Below are positions 19,901 through 26,920 of a stretch of DNA of 64,000 bases, piece after piece; position 1 is the first letter of the stretch; each line of letters opens with the position of its first letter. The notes beneath the pieces were generated by a model, which saw only the letters and a program-made list of their open reading frames with translations, did not search any database and was not told the origin of the DNA. The stretch lies in NCBI RefSeq assembly GCF_001404985.1, contig NZ_JRLF01000009.1:372001-436000 (forward strand), in the 5' to 3' direction. The translations under genes and the position numbers were made by a program. The DNA comes from Flavobacterium aquidurense. GTDB taxonomy: Bacteria > Bacteroidota > Bacteroidia > Flavobacteriales > Flavobacteriaceae.

Positions 19901-20386
19901 CTCAACTATAAAATAAGCAGGTCCGTAATTTGAACCATTAGGATGAACACCATAAGATGTAATCTTAACATTCGAAAAACTCTCCGTTTCATATACTGTC
20001 CCGTTTGCTCCATAAGCACTACCAGTTCCGTTTTTTACCAGCAAGCGTTGACCATCAAAGGCAAAACGGTCTAAATCGTTAAATGCAACAGCACCAACTA
20101 CGTCGTCATGAAATTTTGTTGCAGGAATTCTGGTAATGGCAGAAACCCCGGAAACATTCCATCCATATCCTGCTATACCATTACCGGACTGACTATTATA
20201 AGACAAACTAATTTGTGGCACAACCCCATTGATGCCCGGAGGAACAGCAATAGGAATGGTGTAATTAGCACTTCCTGATAATGAAACAGACAATTGCCCT
20301 TCAGTAATACCAACTTCAGACGATGTTTGCGCAGAAACAAATAAGCTCACTATTAAAAATAACATTGTATAGTAAAAGTTCTTCAT
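13973..20386 (-). CDS. Large SpvB/FG-GAP/Rhs-repeat protein with C-terminal toxin tip
   Basis: 2137 aa. A signal peptide (MKNFYYTMLFLIVSLFVSAQ) is followed by an SpvB-like domain (about 25-330, SYNSQSGNGIAGYGWNVSG). Several FG-GAP/VCBS calcium-loop repeats follow (DFDGDGQLD, DFNGDGLTD, DFNGDGKSD, DFNGDGKTD, DYNGDGKTD; about 330-720), then YD/Rhs repeats. The Rhs core end (RFLQPDNFVQDPYNTQNFNRYGYCWNNPLKYSD) is near residue 1810. A Gly/Ala-rich linker leads to a variable tip of about 70 residues (from YKLYDNDGTF near 2070). The fold resembles Tc/Rhs cocoon proteins that enclose and deliver a toxin. The tip has LKNGIT, EARY and a final RGPLN, which looks like a GIY-YIG-type nuclease tip, but this is inference. 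The immunity gene follows at once. Confidence 0.9.
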   Translation of the reverse strand: MKNFYYTMLFLIVSLFVSAQTSSEVGITEGQLSVSLSGSANYTIPIAVPPGINGVVPQISLSYNSQSGNGIAGYGWNVSGVSAITRIPATKFHDDVVGAVAFNDLDRFAFDGQRLLVKNGTGSAYGANGTVYETESFSNVKITSYGVHPNGSNYGPAYFIVEYPDGSKAYYGNSGDSCSITDWAITYWENPQGVRISYTYFLSDNILSIASINYGTLRTATPINQVKFIYKQKQRPEQVFVGGKSMVRNSILDKIEVTGNGIGFRNYVLSHDITSLGYQRLNGITEKSGDNTRSYNPTIFEYSTETNDNALKVKNSGTIDIAGVDYTNTEYVSGDFDGDGQLDLILYPKTGDNKKKEYRLYTNIAANLNLSTKQTVGSFEEIFPLTGLSSDNKLMARQAWVVVKTNSFATHVKGPTGIYVDNEKEYIFPQFTRKYIYPCGGAEPMLQSVDTKNTASNLTANPPKYKDGSVESDIAKIYVSGDFNGDGLTDIVVIEKPLTYYIHKDCSTTIAQKYTGGKTYFVNLDKRVSSNFVNQSGFLDISEDSKVIVADFNGDGKSDIYVFDKGKVSVYELDQANQFKLLFTQPDEGIVLDKQILMGDFNGDGKTDFVIPNELNKDSWNFFLATGSSFNKINSPIGILYEYGKVDYFQVVDNDGTIRYPYSLKESSYIANDYNGDGKTDILYQQNLTAAQDGFYGKTGSPIITKLILYENQIFADKQIKFAAIGAPEEVTGIRRNSVAIFTNHNEINKNLEYSVISDNLIRSFNSPKDNRQDVLVRKIITGNKVEEAITYEPLKYAYNKTYSGSPAVEYYPNFDVLVAPGFQVVSKLEKRSQDVFKQQSFSYYGAVSNVQGLGFLGFRSTVRTNWYDRDDAVISSISRNDITLRGANTENYTVLGMHDPLRVTDNQIDSVIIKEGSYTVTGTDNLVATQSIILKPDTWIKPGSTFLAKIDEEANNSFNTPINYITKSRLNYESELLPNKVFKIKNTNTKHYNGLDNTSSETYAEYDFYNNPLKSTTLLKESGGIVQTTVSNVSYNAPTVSPYIIGRPSGKNQRVAISGDVMTTEELYFYENSLLTQIKKKGTNTDYITEDNSYDAFGNITQKTITASGLPARITSYGYDPTGRFLTKSTDIEGLSTSFVYNADGSLQSETNPYGLTTSYLYDSWFKKTTTTDYLGKKNSYAYARSGNKTIVTTTADDGSIIQETFDDLGRKTKAGSKTIMGTFAYVDYVYDIQDRNYKVSEPYFGSSGTQWNETLYDVYGRVKQNISFTGKSTDINYSGLTTTVNDGTKSKTSVKNAIGNVVSMTDTPGGTIAYTYFANGNLKESNYAGVKTTIKQDGWGRKTELNDSSAGVYTYAYNAFGETTSETTPNGATTYLLNAVGKVTQKTINGTLTNSKTTYDYDSLSKLLSGSTFEDFNNDRSKISNLFGYDDAKRIAATVETTPYAQFTKEFKYDDFGRIDTETSTAFAGGKSSSKTIKNTYKYGLHWQIKDNATGALLWQTNTVNARGQLINAHNGPTIVTNEYDTYGFASQFKYTKTAGGANILILNTVFDAKKGNLTSRSNSLFNRNESFAYDALDRLTEFTNIQGAQEKQLYDDQGRITQNGLGAYSYSKEKPYQNEAIALLPESLSYYTTKPRQIITYNAFKSPVQIEDKDIDKISFLYNDDNSRTAMFYGGLQDKIKDRPLRKYYSADGSMEIKENSVTGTFEFITYIGGDGYTAPIVFRSNGTTQDYLYLQRDYQGSIVAITNQAGTVVEKRLFDAWGAIVSVQDGAGNILAGLTVLDRGYTGHEHLQSVGLINMNGRIYDPKLHRFLQPDNFVQDPYNTQNFNRYGYCWNNPLKYSDVSGEWIHIVVGAIIGGVVNWGVHGFRMDIEGLKAFGIGAGAGAIGAATGGAAFAAAGGAAGGVGGFAAGAFSGAVGTMYSSMFLSIGNNAAFGDPMMSGKEFIVGIAFGAITGGLINGVTAVANGKTFITGGTPKIAVQPITIAPAGITEAKGGAQIEGKTDLKIANAAKTTTAPTGEANVAKNINIDNGYVDVSKNPDFKKIVDLEEVVVHGNSLKSTKPTWGYKLYDNDGTFLKNGITNKLIPEARYTKTFMLDKKMVPFKQFSNRLDAWNWEYQQNLIERGPLNLNMH

Positions 20387-20397
20387 AGTTAATGGCT

Positions 20398-20844
20398 TTA
20401 TTGTTTGATGATTTTAATTGATTTCTCCCCTCCGTCTTTGTACGAAAGCAATACGAGGTAAAATCCGGCAGGATAAGTTTGAAAAGGGATATTTAAACTA
20501 TTAAGCCTTTCATTTCCTGAATAGGATCTTAAAAGTTGTCCTGTGACAGAATAGACATTAACTGAGGTAACATAATTCTCCTTAATTAATTGCCATTGCA
20601 GATACAACTCTTCTTTTACAGGATTTGGATAATAGGAGATTACATCTTTTTCGAAAAACGGATCTAAATCATCATTTGTAATCACCTCAATTTCTTTAAC
20701 TTCTTTTGCTGTTTTAGAAAGGCAATTTATACACAATATTCTGCTGGTCTGGTTTCCTGCAGCATCATAACTAAAGGTAATTTTTGTCTGAGCCCGGGAA
20801 GTGAAACACAATAAAAACGAAATTATAAGTAGAAATTTTATCAT
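20398..20844 (-). CDS. Small T9SS-sorted protein with a YD motif, paired with the Rhs gene
   Basis: 148 aa from the ATG at 20842-20844, which gives a clean signal peptide (MIKFLLIISFLLCFTSRAQ); an ATG at 20904 would add 20 residues before it. The mature protein starts ITFSYDAAGNQTSR, a single Rhs-type YD motif, followed by a type A T9SS C-terminal domain (YYPNPVKEELYLQW, GFYLVLLSYKDG, IKIIKQ). It ends 11 nt before the Rhs gene, so the two form an operon. It may be a surface partner for the Rhs protein, which has no sorting domain of its own. Confidence 0.8.
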   Translation of the reverse strand: MIKFLLIISFLLCFTSRAQTKITFSYDAAGNQTSRILCINCLSKTAKEVKEIEVITNDDLDPFFEKDVISYYPNPVKEELYLQWQLIKENYVTSVNVYSVTGQLLRSYSGNERLNSLNIPFQTYPAGFYLVLLSYKDGGEKSIKIIKQ

Positions 20845-21032
20845 ATGGCAGATACTAGAATATTTCTTACAAAAATGTTTTATATATTTCAATAAGTAAA
20901 ACAATTACTGTTAAATAACATTAAAGTAAAATAAAAATCATACAATTAACAGACCCGCTGGATAAAACCTCATAAATTATATTATTAAATCAGTTTAGTT
21001 CCATTTGTTAACATCTAAAATAAGGCACAAAA

Positions 21033-21061
21033 AAAAAGCGAGACCTAAATCTCGCTTTTTT
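21033..21061 (-). terminator. Terminator after glmS
   Basis: AAAAAGCGAGA pairs with TCTCGCTTTTT around CCTAAA, followed by T on the minus strand, about 25 nt after the glmS stop. It is nearly identical to the hairpin at 8011-8037. Confidence 0.85.
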
Positions 21062-21084
21062 AACCTATAAATATTTTAATCTGC

Positions 21085-22935
21085 TTATTCTACAGTAACT
21101 GATTTTGCTAAGTTACGTGGCTGATCGACATTACAGCCTCTCATTACAGCAATATAGTACGAAAGCAACTGCAAAGGTATTGTGGTAATTAATGGAGACA
21201 ATGCATCTGAAGTCTCAGGGATTTCAATTACATAATCTGCCAATTCACGAACCTGAGTATCCCCTTTGGTAACTACAGCGATAATTTTACCGCTTCTGGA
21301 TTTAATCTCCTGAATGTTACTTACAATTTTATCGTAATGTCCTTGTTTAGGCGCAATAACAATAACCGGCATATGCTCATCGATCAAAGCAATAGGACCA
21401 TGTTTCATTTCGGCAGCAGGATAACCTTCAGCATGAATATAAGAGATCTCCTTAAGTTTTAAAGCACCTTCTAACGCAACCGGAAAATTATAACCACGAC
21501 CTAAGTACAAACAGTTTGGAGCATCTTTAAAAGCTGCTGCAATCTCTTTTGCCCTGTCATTCGTTTCTAACGCTTCTGCTACTTTTTCAGGGATTATTTC
21601 TAACTCCTGTAAGTAGGTATGAAAATCAGTGTTTGACAAAGTACCTTTAGCTTTACCTAAACGCAATGCGATCATCGTTAAAACCGTGATTTGTGTTGTA
21701 AATGCTTTTGTAGAAGCTACTCCAATTTCCGGTCCTGCGTGTGTATAAGCACCTGCATGACTTTCTCTTGAAATAGAAGAACCAACAACATTACATACCC
21801 CAAAAACAAAAGCACCATTTTCTTTTGCTAATTTAATAGCTGCCATAGTATCTGCCGTTTCTCCGGATTGAGAGATTGCGATAACCACGTCATTTTTATT
21901 GATAATTGGGTTTCTGTATCTAAATTCAGAAGCATATTCTACTTCAACAGGAATACGTGTAAACTCTTCAAAAATATATTCAGCTACTAAACCTGCATGC
22001 CATGAAGTACCGCAAGCCACAATAATTATTCTGTCAGCGTTTAAGAATTTTTCTAAATTATCCTCAACACCTGCCATTTGAACAATACCTTCGTTTGCAT
22101 GAAGTCTTCCTCTGTACGTATCTTTAATTACACTTGGCTGCTCGTAGATTTCTTTAAGCATGAAATGATCGTAACCTCCTTTTTCTATCTGCTCCAAATT
22201 CATTTGAAGTTCCTGAATATAAGGATCTACTAAAGAGTCGTCTTTAATTTTTCTAACTTTAAGAGGCTTGTGCAATCTAATGTTTGCCATTTCACCATCT
22301 TCAAGATAAATTGCATTCGAAGTATATTCAATAAAAGGCGAAGCATCAGAAGCAATAAAATATTCCCCTTCTCCAACCCCAATTGCTAACGGACTACCTA
22401 ATCTTGCAGCAACAATTTCGTTAGGGTTCTTTTTATCAAAAACAGCAATTGCATATGCTCCTACTACCTGATTTAAAGCGATCTGAACTGCTTTCCCTAA
22501 CTTTATTCCTTCTTTCTTTTGAACTTCTTCAATTAAGTTAACTAAAACTTCAGTATCTGTATCTGACTTAAAAGTATATCCCCTTTTGATTAATTCTTCT
22601 TTAAGCGGTGCATAATTCTCAATGATTCCATTATGAATAATAACCAACTCACCTGAATTAGAAAGGTGAGGGTGTGAGTTTACATCATTTGGCACACCAT
22701 GCGTTGCCCAACGTGTATGACCAATCCCTATATTTCCGTTTGTAGTAAGATCTTCTTTTGCTTTTGCTTCAAGATCTGAAACCTTACCTTTAGTTTTACA
22801 AACTTTTACGCCAGTTTCATCATCATATAACATGACACCGGCACTATCATATCCTCTGTACTCTAGCCGCTTTAATCCTTTTATAACTATAGGATAAGCC
22901 TCTCTATGACCGATATATCCAACAATTCCACACAT
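21085..22935 (-). CDS. glmS: Glutamine--fructose-6-phosphate transaminase (isomerizing)
   Basis: 616 aa, full length. It makes glucosamine-6-phosphate from fructose-6-phosphate and glutamine, the entry to peptidoglycan and LPS amino-sugars. The N-terminal glutaminase starts MCGIVGYIG with the nucleophile Cys2. Two SIS domains follow (ISQSGETADT; YLGRGYNFPVALEGALKLKEISY), then the conserved C-terminus LAKSVTVE. It lies 10 nt after the DUF4270 gene in a three-gene operon with the glgA-like gene. No glmS ribozyme is expected here and none was seen. Confidence 0.97.
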   Translation of the reverse strand: MCGIVGYIGHREAYPIVIKGLKRLEYRGYDSAGVMLYDDETGVKVCKTKGKVSDLEAKAKEDLTTNGNIGIGHTRWATHGVPNDVNSHPHLSNSGELVIIHNGIIENYAPLKEELIKRGYTFKSDTDTEVLVNLIEEVQKKEGIKLGKAVQIALNQVVGAYAIAVFDKKNPNEIVAARLGSPLAIGVGEGEYFIASDASPFIEYTSNAIYLEDGEMANIRLHKPLKVRKIKDDSLVDPYIQELQMNLEQIEKGGYDHFMLKEIYEQPSVIKDTYRGRLHANEGIVQMAGVEDNLEKFLNADRIIIVACGTSWHAGLVAEYIFEEFTRIPVEVEYASEFRYRNPIINKNDVVIAISQSGETADTMAAIKLAKENGAFVFGVCNVVGSSISRESHAGAYTHAGPEIGVASTKAFTTQITVLTMIALRLGKAKGTLSNTDFHTYLQELEIIPEKVAEALETNDRAKEIAAAFKDAPNCLYLGRGYNFPVALEGALKLKEISYIHAEGYPAAEMKHGPIALIDEHMPVIVIAPKQGHYDKIVSNIQEIKSRSGKIIAVVTKGDTQVRELADYVIEIPETSDALSPLITTIPLQLLSYYIAVMRGCNVDQPRNLAKSVTVE

Positions 22936-22945
22936 ATATTATTTA

Positions 22946-24568
22946 TTAATTTGGTTTCGTGTAGTACACTTGCAGCTGAAGTCTTTTAGCATAATTCACA
23001 TCGGTTGAAGGAATATTTCCTCCAAATAATATTGTGCCTAACGGACTCATTACTGAAGCTCGTGGTGCATCTGAAATAACATCATTTTTAAGTTTCAATT
23101 TACCTGAAGTTATCGTATTTATATCTCCAGTGACCACTAATCCTAACCTCACATTTTTTACAGTTGCATTTTTAATTATATTACGAATATGGCTCGTTAA
23201 TCTAATTTTGTATGTGGTTCCTCTTTTAGTAGTAGCATCTACATTGATAATACCGCTATAAACCACCTTTGTCATTTTAGAATCAGTAGTAATACTTGAT
23301 GTTCCATCTGTACTATAATCTAAAATTGGTATGCTATTATCTAAATCGTATAAGTAAACTCGTTTTGGCTCATAGGTATTTTTCATTTTATCTGAATCTA
23401 TAGAAAAAATCAAATTTGCCTCATTTACCAGCCAGCTATTAGTTCTTAGTTCAGCTAATTTAGCAGCAAATCCGGTAAGTTCAATCACAGCAAGAGAACC
23501 CTGACCTCCTTTTAGATAAAGTCTTTCGTCACCTGCAGTTTTATTAGGATTTTTTATCGCAGTGTCAAAAGCAGGATTTTTATTATCCTGATACAAACTC
23601 GCCTGAGCTCCTGATAAATTTATAACTAACGTTTTATCTTCAGTTAAATTTGCATCATCTGTTGTACTGGCTGTTTTAGCTTTATATTTAATCGTAATTT
23701 TTGCATTACCAGCTTTGGCAAAATCTAACAATGCCATATTCACAGGATTACTTCCTGATCTTTCTGCTTTAAAATACAATCCTCTAAAATACTCTTGAAA
23801 AATAGTAGCAGAAGAAAGCTTTGAAGCATCGGCTTTGAGAATTTTATTCAGGAAATAATTTTTATTTAAGTTCAAACGCATTTCCGGAGCAACTCTAGTG
23901 GTAACGTCTTTACCTGCGTCATCTTTAGTTATATCTACAATTTCTGCAGCACTAAAAAAGAATTCTTCGTTCTGCAATACATTTGGATCATCATTTAAAG
24001 GTTTACCAGTATCCGCATTTTCTATTTTATAACTGTCAAAATCAGTATTCTGATCTGTATAATACAATTGAGCAAATTGCGAACCTCCTTCAAAATAAGA
24101 ATTACGCATTTGAACACCTGACTCGTAAACACTTAATTTAATCTTACCGTTCGGGTCTCCATAAATAGAGTCTAAAGCATAAACACGACTTCCGTCAGTA
24201 TTTGTAGTTTTAACATGGCTAAAATAAGGAACACTAAGAACAACACTTTGAATCACATTATCAATTCCTGTTATATCGCCAATAGTTGGAGCATCTGTAG
24301 ACAAAGCAACCTGAGATACAAAACCAGCTGTAGTTGTACCAAAAGCATCACTATCATAAATACCTAATCCATTAAGCGTAAGTCCATTTGACTGAACCGG
24401 AGTTACTTCTTGATTATACGCTAAAACATCATAGTTTTCAGATTCAAGACCAAAATGATCGTCTCCGATCAAACCATCACCAATCGCATTAAAATCTTTA
24501 TCGCAAGAATATAAAAGAACAACTGTTGCAACTAATAGAATTTTCTTAATAAAAGAAGTATTATACAT
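22946..24568 (-). CDS. DUF4270 family lipoprotein
   Basis: 540 aa. The lipoprotein signal (FIKKILLVATVVLLYSC) is followed by DKDFNAIGDGLIGDDHF, the hallmark start of DUF4270 proteins, and a long beta-rich body (VYLYDLDNSIPILDY, RLQLQVYYTKPN at the end). The function of the family is unknown; it is probably an outer-membrane-anchored periplasmic or surface protein. The place between a starch-synthase-like gene and glmS is one I recall as conserved in flavobacteria, which would suggest a cell-envelope carbohydrate role, but this is inference. Confidence 0.88.
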   Translation of the reverse strand: MYNTSFIKKILLVATVVLLYSCDKDFNAIGDGLIGDDHFGLESENYDVLAYNQEVTPVQSNGLTLNGLGIYDSDAFGTTTAGFVSQVALSTDAPTIGDITGIDNVIQSVVLSVPYFSHVKTTNTDGSRVYALDSIYGDPNGKIKLSVYESGVQMRNSYFEGGSQFAQLYYTDQNTDFDSYKIENADTGKPLNDDPNVLQNEEFFFSAAEIVDITKDDAGKDVTTRVAPEMRLNLNKNYFLNKILKADASKLSSATIFQEYFRGLYFKAERSGSNPVNMALLDFAKAGNAKITIKYKAKTASTTDDANLTEDKTLVINLSGAQASLYQDNKNPAFDTAIKNPNKTAGDERLYLKGGQGSLAVIELTGFAAKLAELRTNSWLVNEANLIFSIDSDKMKNTYEPKRVYLYDLDNSIPILDYSTDGTSSITTDSKMTKVVYSGIINVDATTKRGTTYKIRLTSHIRNIIKNATVKNVRLGLVVTGDINTITSGKLKLKNDVISDAPRASVMSPLGTILFGGNIPSTDVNYAKRLQLQVYYTKPN

Positions 24569-24589
24569 GTTTAATAATAAAGTTAAAAT

Positions 24590-25396
24590 TTAAAGACCCA
24601 TCGTTTTATAGAAATTTGTATACGCTTCAGCGAATGCATCTTTCGTGGCGAAAGGTAAAAAAGGTTTTCCTGAAGATTCTATAAATTTTGTTAAACTTGG
24701 AGATACATTTTCTGATGCAATAATTACAGCATCAGAGTGTAATATACTGGCTTTTAATACATTTTCATAATTTGGCGTTTCTAAATCAGAGACCGCTTCA
24801 TGCGGAACTCCATCAAATTTCACCTTATTAATCATTTCTAAATCAAGATTTTCATCAAAAGATTGCCCATAAACAGAGGTTACAATTTTTGTTTCAGAAA
24901 ATAAAGCTTCATTTTTATAATAATGCTTCATGTAAATTGGCAACATTGCTGCCAGCCAGCCATGAACGTGAATGATATCCGGAACCCAATTTAGTTTTTT
25001 AACCGTTTCAACAACTCCTTTAGCAAAAAATATCGCTCTTTCGTCATTGTCAGGATATAGAACTCCTTCTTCGTCAGCAAAGGTTGCCTTACGTTTAAAA
25101 TATTCGTCGTTATCAATAAAATAAACCTGAATTCTCTCCTTAGGAATTGAAGCCACCTTGATAATCAACGGCATATCTAAGTCATTCACTACCAAATTCA
25201 TTCCTGAAAGTCTAATAACTTCATGTAACTGGTGTCTTCTTTCGTTGATATTTCCATATCTTGGCATGAAAATTCTTATCTGGCCTCCTTGATCGTTGAT
25301 CATTTTTGGAACGTCATAAGACATTAAAGAAACCTCATTTTCAGCCAAATAAGGCACGACTTCAGATGATACATATAATATCCTCTTATCTTTCAT
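24590..25396 (-). CDS. Starch/glycogen synthase-like protein, catalytic-domain half only
   Basis: 268 aa, resembling the N-terminal GT5 domain of glycogen synthase (ILYVSSEVVPY, IRIFMPRYG, PDIIHVHGWLAAMLPIYMKHYY). Real GlgA is about 470-480 aa with a second Rossmann domain; that half is absent. The ADP-glucose-binding KxGGL motif expected near residue 18 is replaced (AENEVSLMS). It is therefore unlikely to be an active glycogen synthase and may be a regulator or binding protein. It is first in the operon with DUF4270 and glmS and is divergent from panC. Confidence 0.85.
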   Translation of the reverse strand: MKDKRILYVSSEVVPYLAENEVSLMSYDVPKMINDQGGQIRIFMPRYGNINERRHQLHEVIRLSGMNLVVNDLDMPLIIKVASIPKERIQVYFIDNDEYFKRKATFADEEGVLYPDNDERAIFFAKGVVETVKKLNWVPDIIHVHGWLAAMLPIYMKHYYKNEALFSETKIVTSVYGQSFDENLDLEMINKVKFDGVPHEAVSDLETPNYENVLKASILHSDAVIIASENVSPSLTKFIESSGKPFLPFATKDAFAEAYTNFYKTMGL

Positions 25397-25434
25397 AATA
25401 GTATTTTACTTAATTTTTGGTAATAAAAACGTTG

Positions 25435-25442
25435 CAAAATTA
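25435..25442 (-). promoter_or_regulatory. Promoter of the glgA-like/DUF4270/glmS operon
   Basis: On the minus strand TAATTTTG matches TAnnTTTG exactly, 39 nt before the start codon at 25396. It lies back to back with the panC promoter at 25474-25481. Confidence 0.55.
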
Positions 25443-25473
25443 CAAAAATTTATGCAGTTTATAACTAATATAT

Positions 25474-25481
25474 TATGTTTG
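25474..25481 (+). promoter_or_regulatory. Promoter of panC
   Basis: TATGTTTG matches TAnnTTTG exactly. An upstream in-frame ATG (25475) falls inside this motif and would be upstream of the transcription start, so the downstream ATG at 25505 is the better panC start. Confidence 0.55.
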
Positions 25482-25504
25482 CACTAAATTTTAATAATAC
25501 TGCC

Positions 25505-26353
25505 ATGCATATTTTCTACGGTAAAGTAGCTTTGATAGCCTATTTGAAAACTATCAAAACCACAAATTCAACCATCGGATTTGTACCAACAATGGGCGCT
25601 TTACACCAAGGTCATCTGGCGTTAATGCAAAGATCAATTAAAGAAAACGACGATACCGTTGTAAGTATTTTTGTAAATCCAACCCAATTTAACAACCCTG
25701 AAGACCTGGAGAAATATCCTAGAACACTTGAAGAAGACGTAAAAAAAATGCGTAATCTAAGTGACAAAATAATTCTTTATGCCCCAACTGTAGATGATAT
25801 TTACGAAGGACATACCATTTCACAGTCTTTTGATTTTGACGGATTGGAAAATCAAATGGAAGGAAAATTCAGGCCCGGACATTTTAATGGCGTTGGCACG
25901 ATCGTAAAAAGGCTATTTGAAATCGTAACACCAACAAATGCTTATTTTGGAGAGAAGGATTTTCAACAATTGCAGATTGTTAAAAAAATGGTCGAAAAAA
26001 CACATCTGCCCGTAAATGTTATTGGCTGTCCTATTTTTAGAGAAGACAATCAATTAGCAATGAGTTCCAGAAATGAACGATTAACTCCGGAAGAACGCAA
26101 AGAAGCAGCTATTATTTATAAAACTTTGACTGAAGCAAAAGAAATTTTTAAAAACGGAAGTCCTGAAGAAACGATAAAATTTGTAGAAAATTCCTTCAAA
26201 GACAACAAACGTTTTGACTTAGAATATTTTGTAATAGCTGACGAATCTACATTATTACCAATCGATCACAAAAGTAAAGACAAAAACTACCGTGCATTTA
26301 TAGCAGTATTTGTTAATTCTATAAGGTTGATTGACACCATTTCATTAAATTAA
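25505..26353 (+). CDS. panC: Pantothenate synthetase
   Basis: 282 aa from ATG 25505. It joins pantoate and beta-alanine using ATP in the pathway to coenzyme A. Visible motifs are GFVPTMGALHQGH (ATP-binding HxGH-type signature), NPTQF, GVGTIVKRLF, FGEKDFQQL and AMSSRNERL. It is followed after 14 nt by panD, which supplies beta-alanine, so the two form a metabolic pair. An earlier ATG at 25475 lies within the promoter motif and adds ten residues not typical of the family. Confidence 0.96.
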   Translation: MHIFYGKVALIAYLKTIKTTNSTIGFVPTMGALHQGHLALMQRSIKENDDTVVSIFVNPTQFNNPEDLEKYPRTLEEDVKKMRNLSDKIILYAPTVDDIYEGHTISQSFDFDGLENQMEGKFRPGHFNGVGTIVKRLFEIVTPTNAYFGEKDFQQLQIVKKMVEKTHLPVNVIGCPIFREDNQLAMSSRNERLTPEERKEAAIIYKTLTEAKEIFKNGSPEETIKFVENSFKDNKRFDLEYFVIADESTLLPIDHKSKDKNYRAFIAVFVNSIRLIDTISLN

Positions 26354-26355
26354 AT

Positions 26356-26363
26356 TACCTTTG
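26356..26363 (+). promoter_or_regulatory. Possible internal promoter before panD
   Basis: TACCTTTG matches TAnnTTTG and ends 4 nt before the panD ATG. A start site 5-7 nt downstream would give a leaderless transcript. panD may also simply be co-transcribed with panC. Confidence 0.3.
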
Positions 26364-26367
26364 CACC

Positions 26368-26718
26368 ATGCAAATTCAAGTTATAAAATCAAAAATTCAT
26401 CGTGTAAAAGTAACTGGAGCTGATTTAAATTATATTGGCAGTATTACTATTGATGAAACTTTACTGGAAGCCTCAAACATTATTGAAGGTGAAAAAGTAT
26501 CTATTGTAAATATCAATAATGGCGAACGCTTTGAAACTTACGCTATAAAAGGAGAGAAAAACTCAGGAGAAATCACCCTGAACGGACCTGCTGCAAGAAA
26601 AGTTCAAAAAGACGATATCATTATCATTATATCCTATGCAACCCTGGAATTTGAAGAAGCTAAAACCTTCAAGCCATGGATCATTTTCCCTAATGAAAAC
26701 GATAATTCGCTAACCTAA
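26368..26718 (+). CDS. panD: Aspartate 1-decarboxylase
   Basis: 116 aa, the normal length. It makes beta-alanine from aspartate for pantothenate synthesis. The Gly-Ser self-cleavage site that generates the pyruvoyl cofactor is at residues 24-25 (LNYIGSITID). Other family blocks are KIHRVKVTGADL, NGERFETYAI, LNGPAARKV and DIIIIISYA. It is paired with panC. Confidence 0.96.
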   Translation: MQIQVIKSKIHRVKVTGADLNYIGSITIDETLLEASNIIEGEKVSIVNINNGERFETYAIKGEKNSGEITLNGPAARKVQKDDIIIIISYATLEFEEAKTFKPWIIFPNENDNSLT

Positions 26719-26920
26719 GTTTTCCTTTTACACTTTACTATCTGTATTTGTTTGTCAAAAATAATTTTTGAACAAACACGATTTCTTATGCCTTGATCAA
26801 AATAGGCTTAATCTAATAGTACCATTGCTTTTTTAAATTCCTACATAAACAAAAAAGCAAATAAAGTATTATATTGCTACACTATTTCAATACTTTTTAA
26901 TTCACTGAAATGCCCAAATC

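Noticed and set aside
25475..25504. Upstream in-frame ATG of panC
   Set aside because: It overlaps the TAnnTTTG promoter motif, so it would lie upstream of the transcription start.
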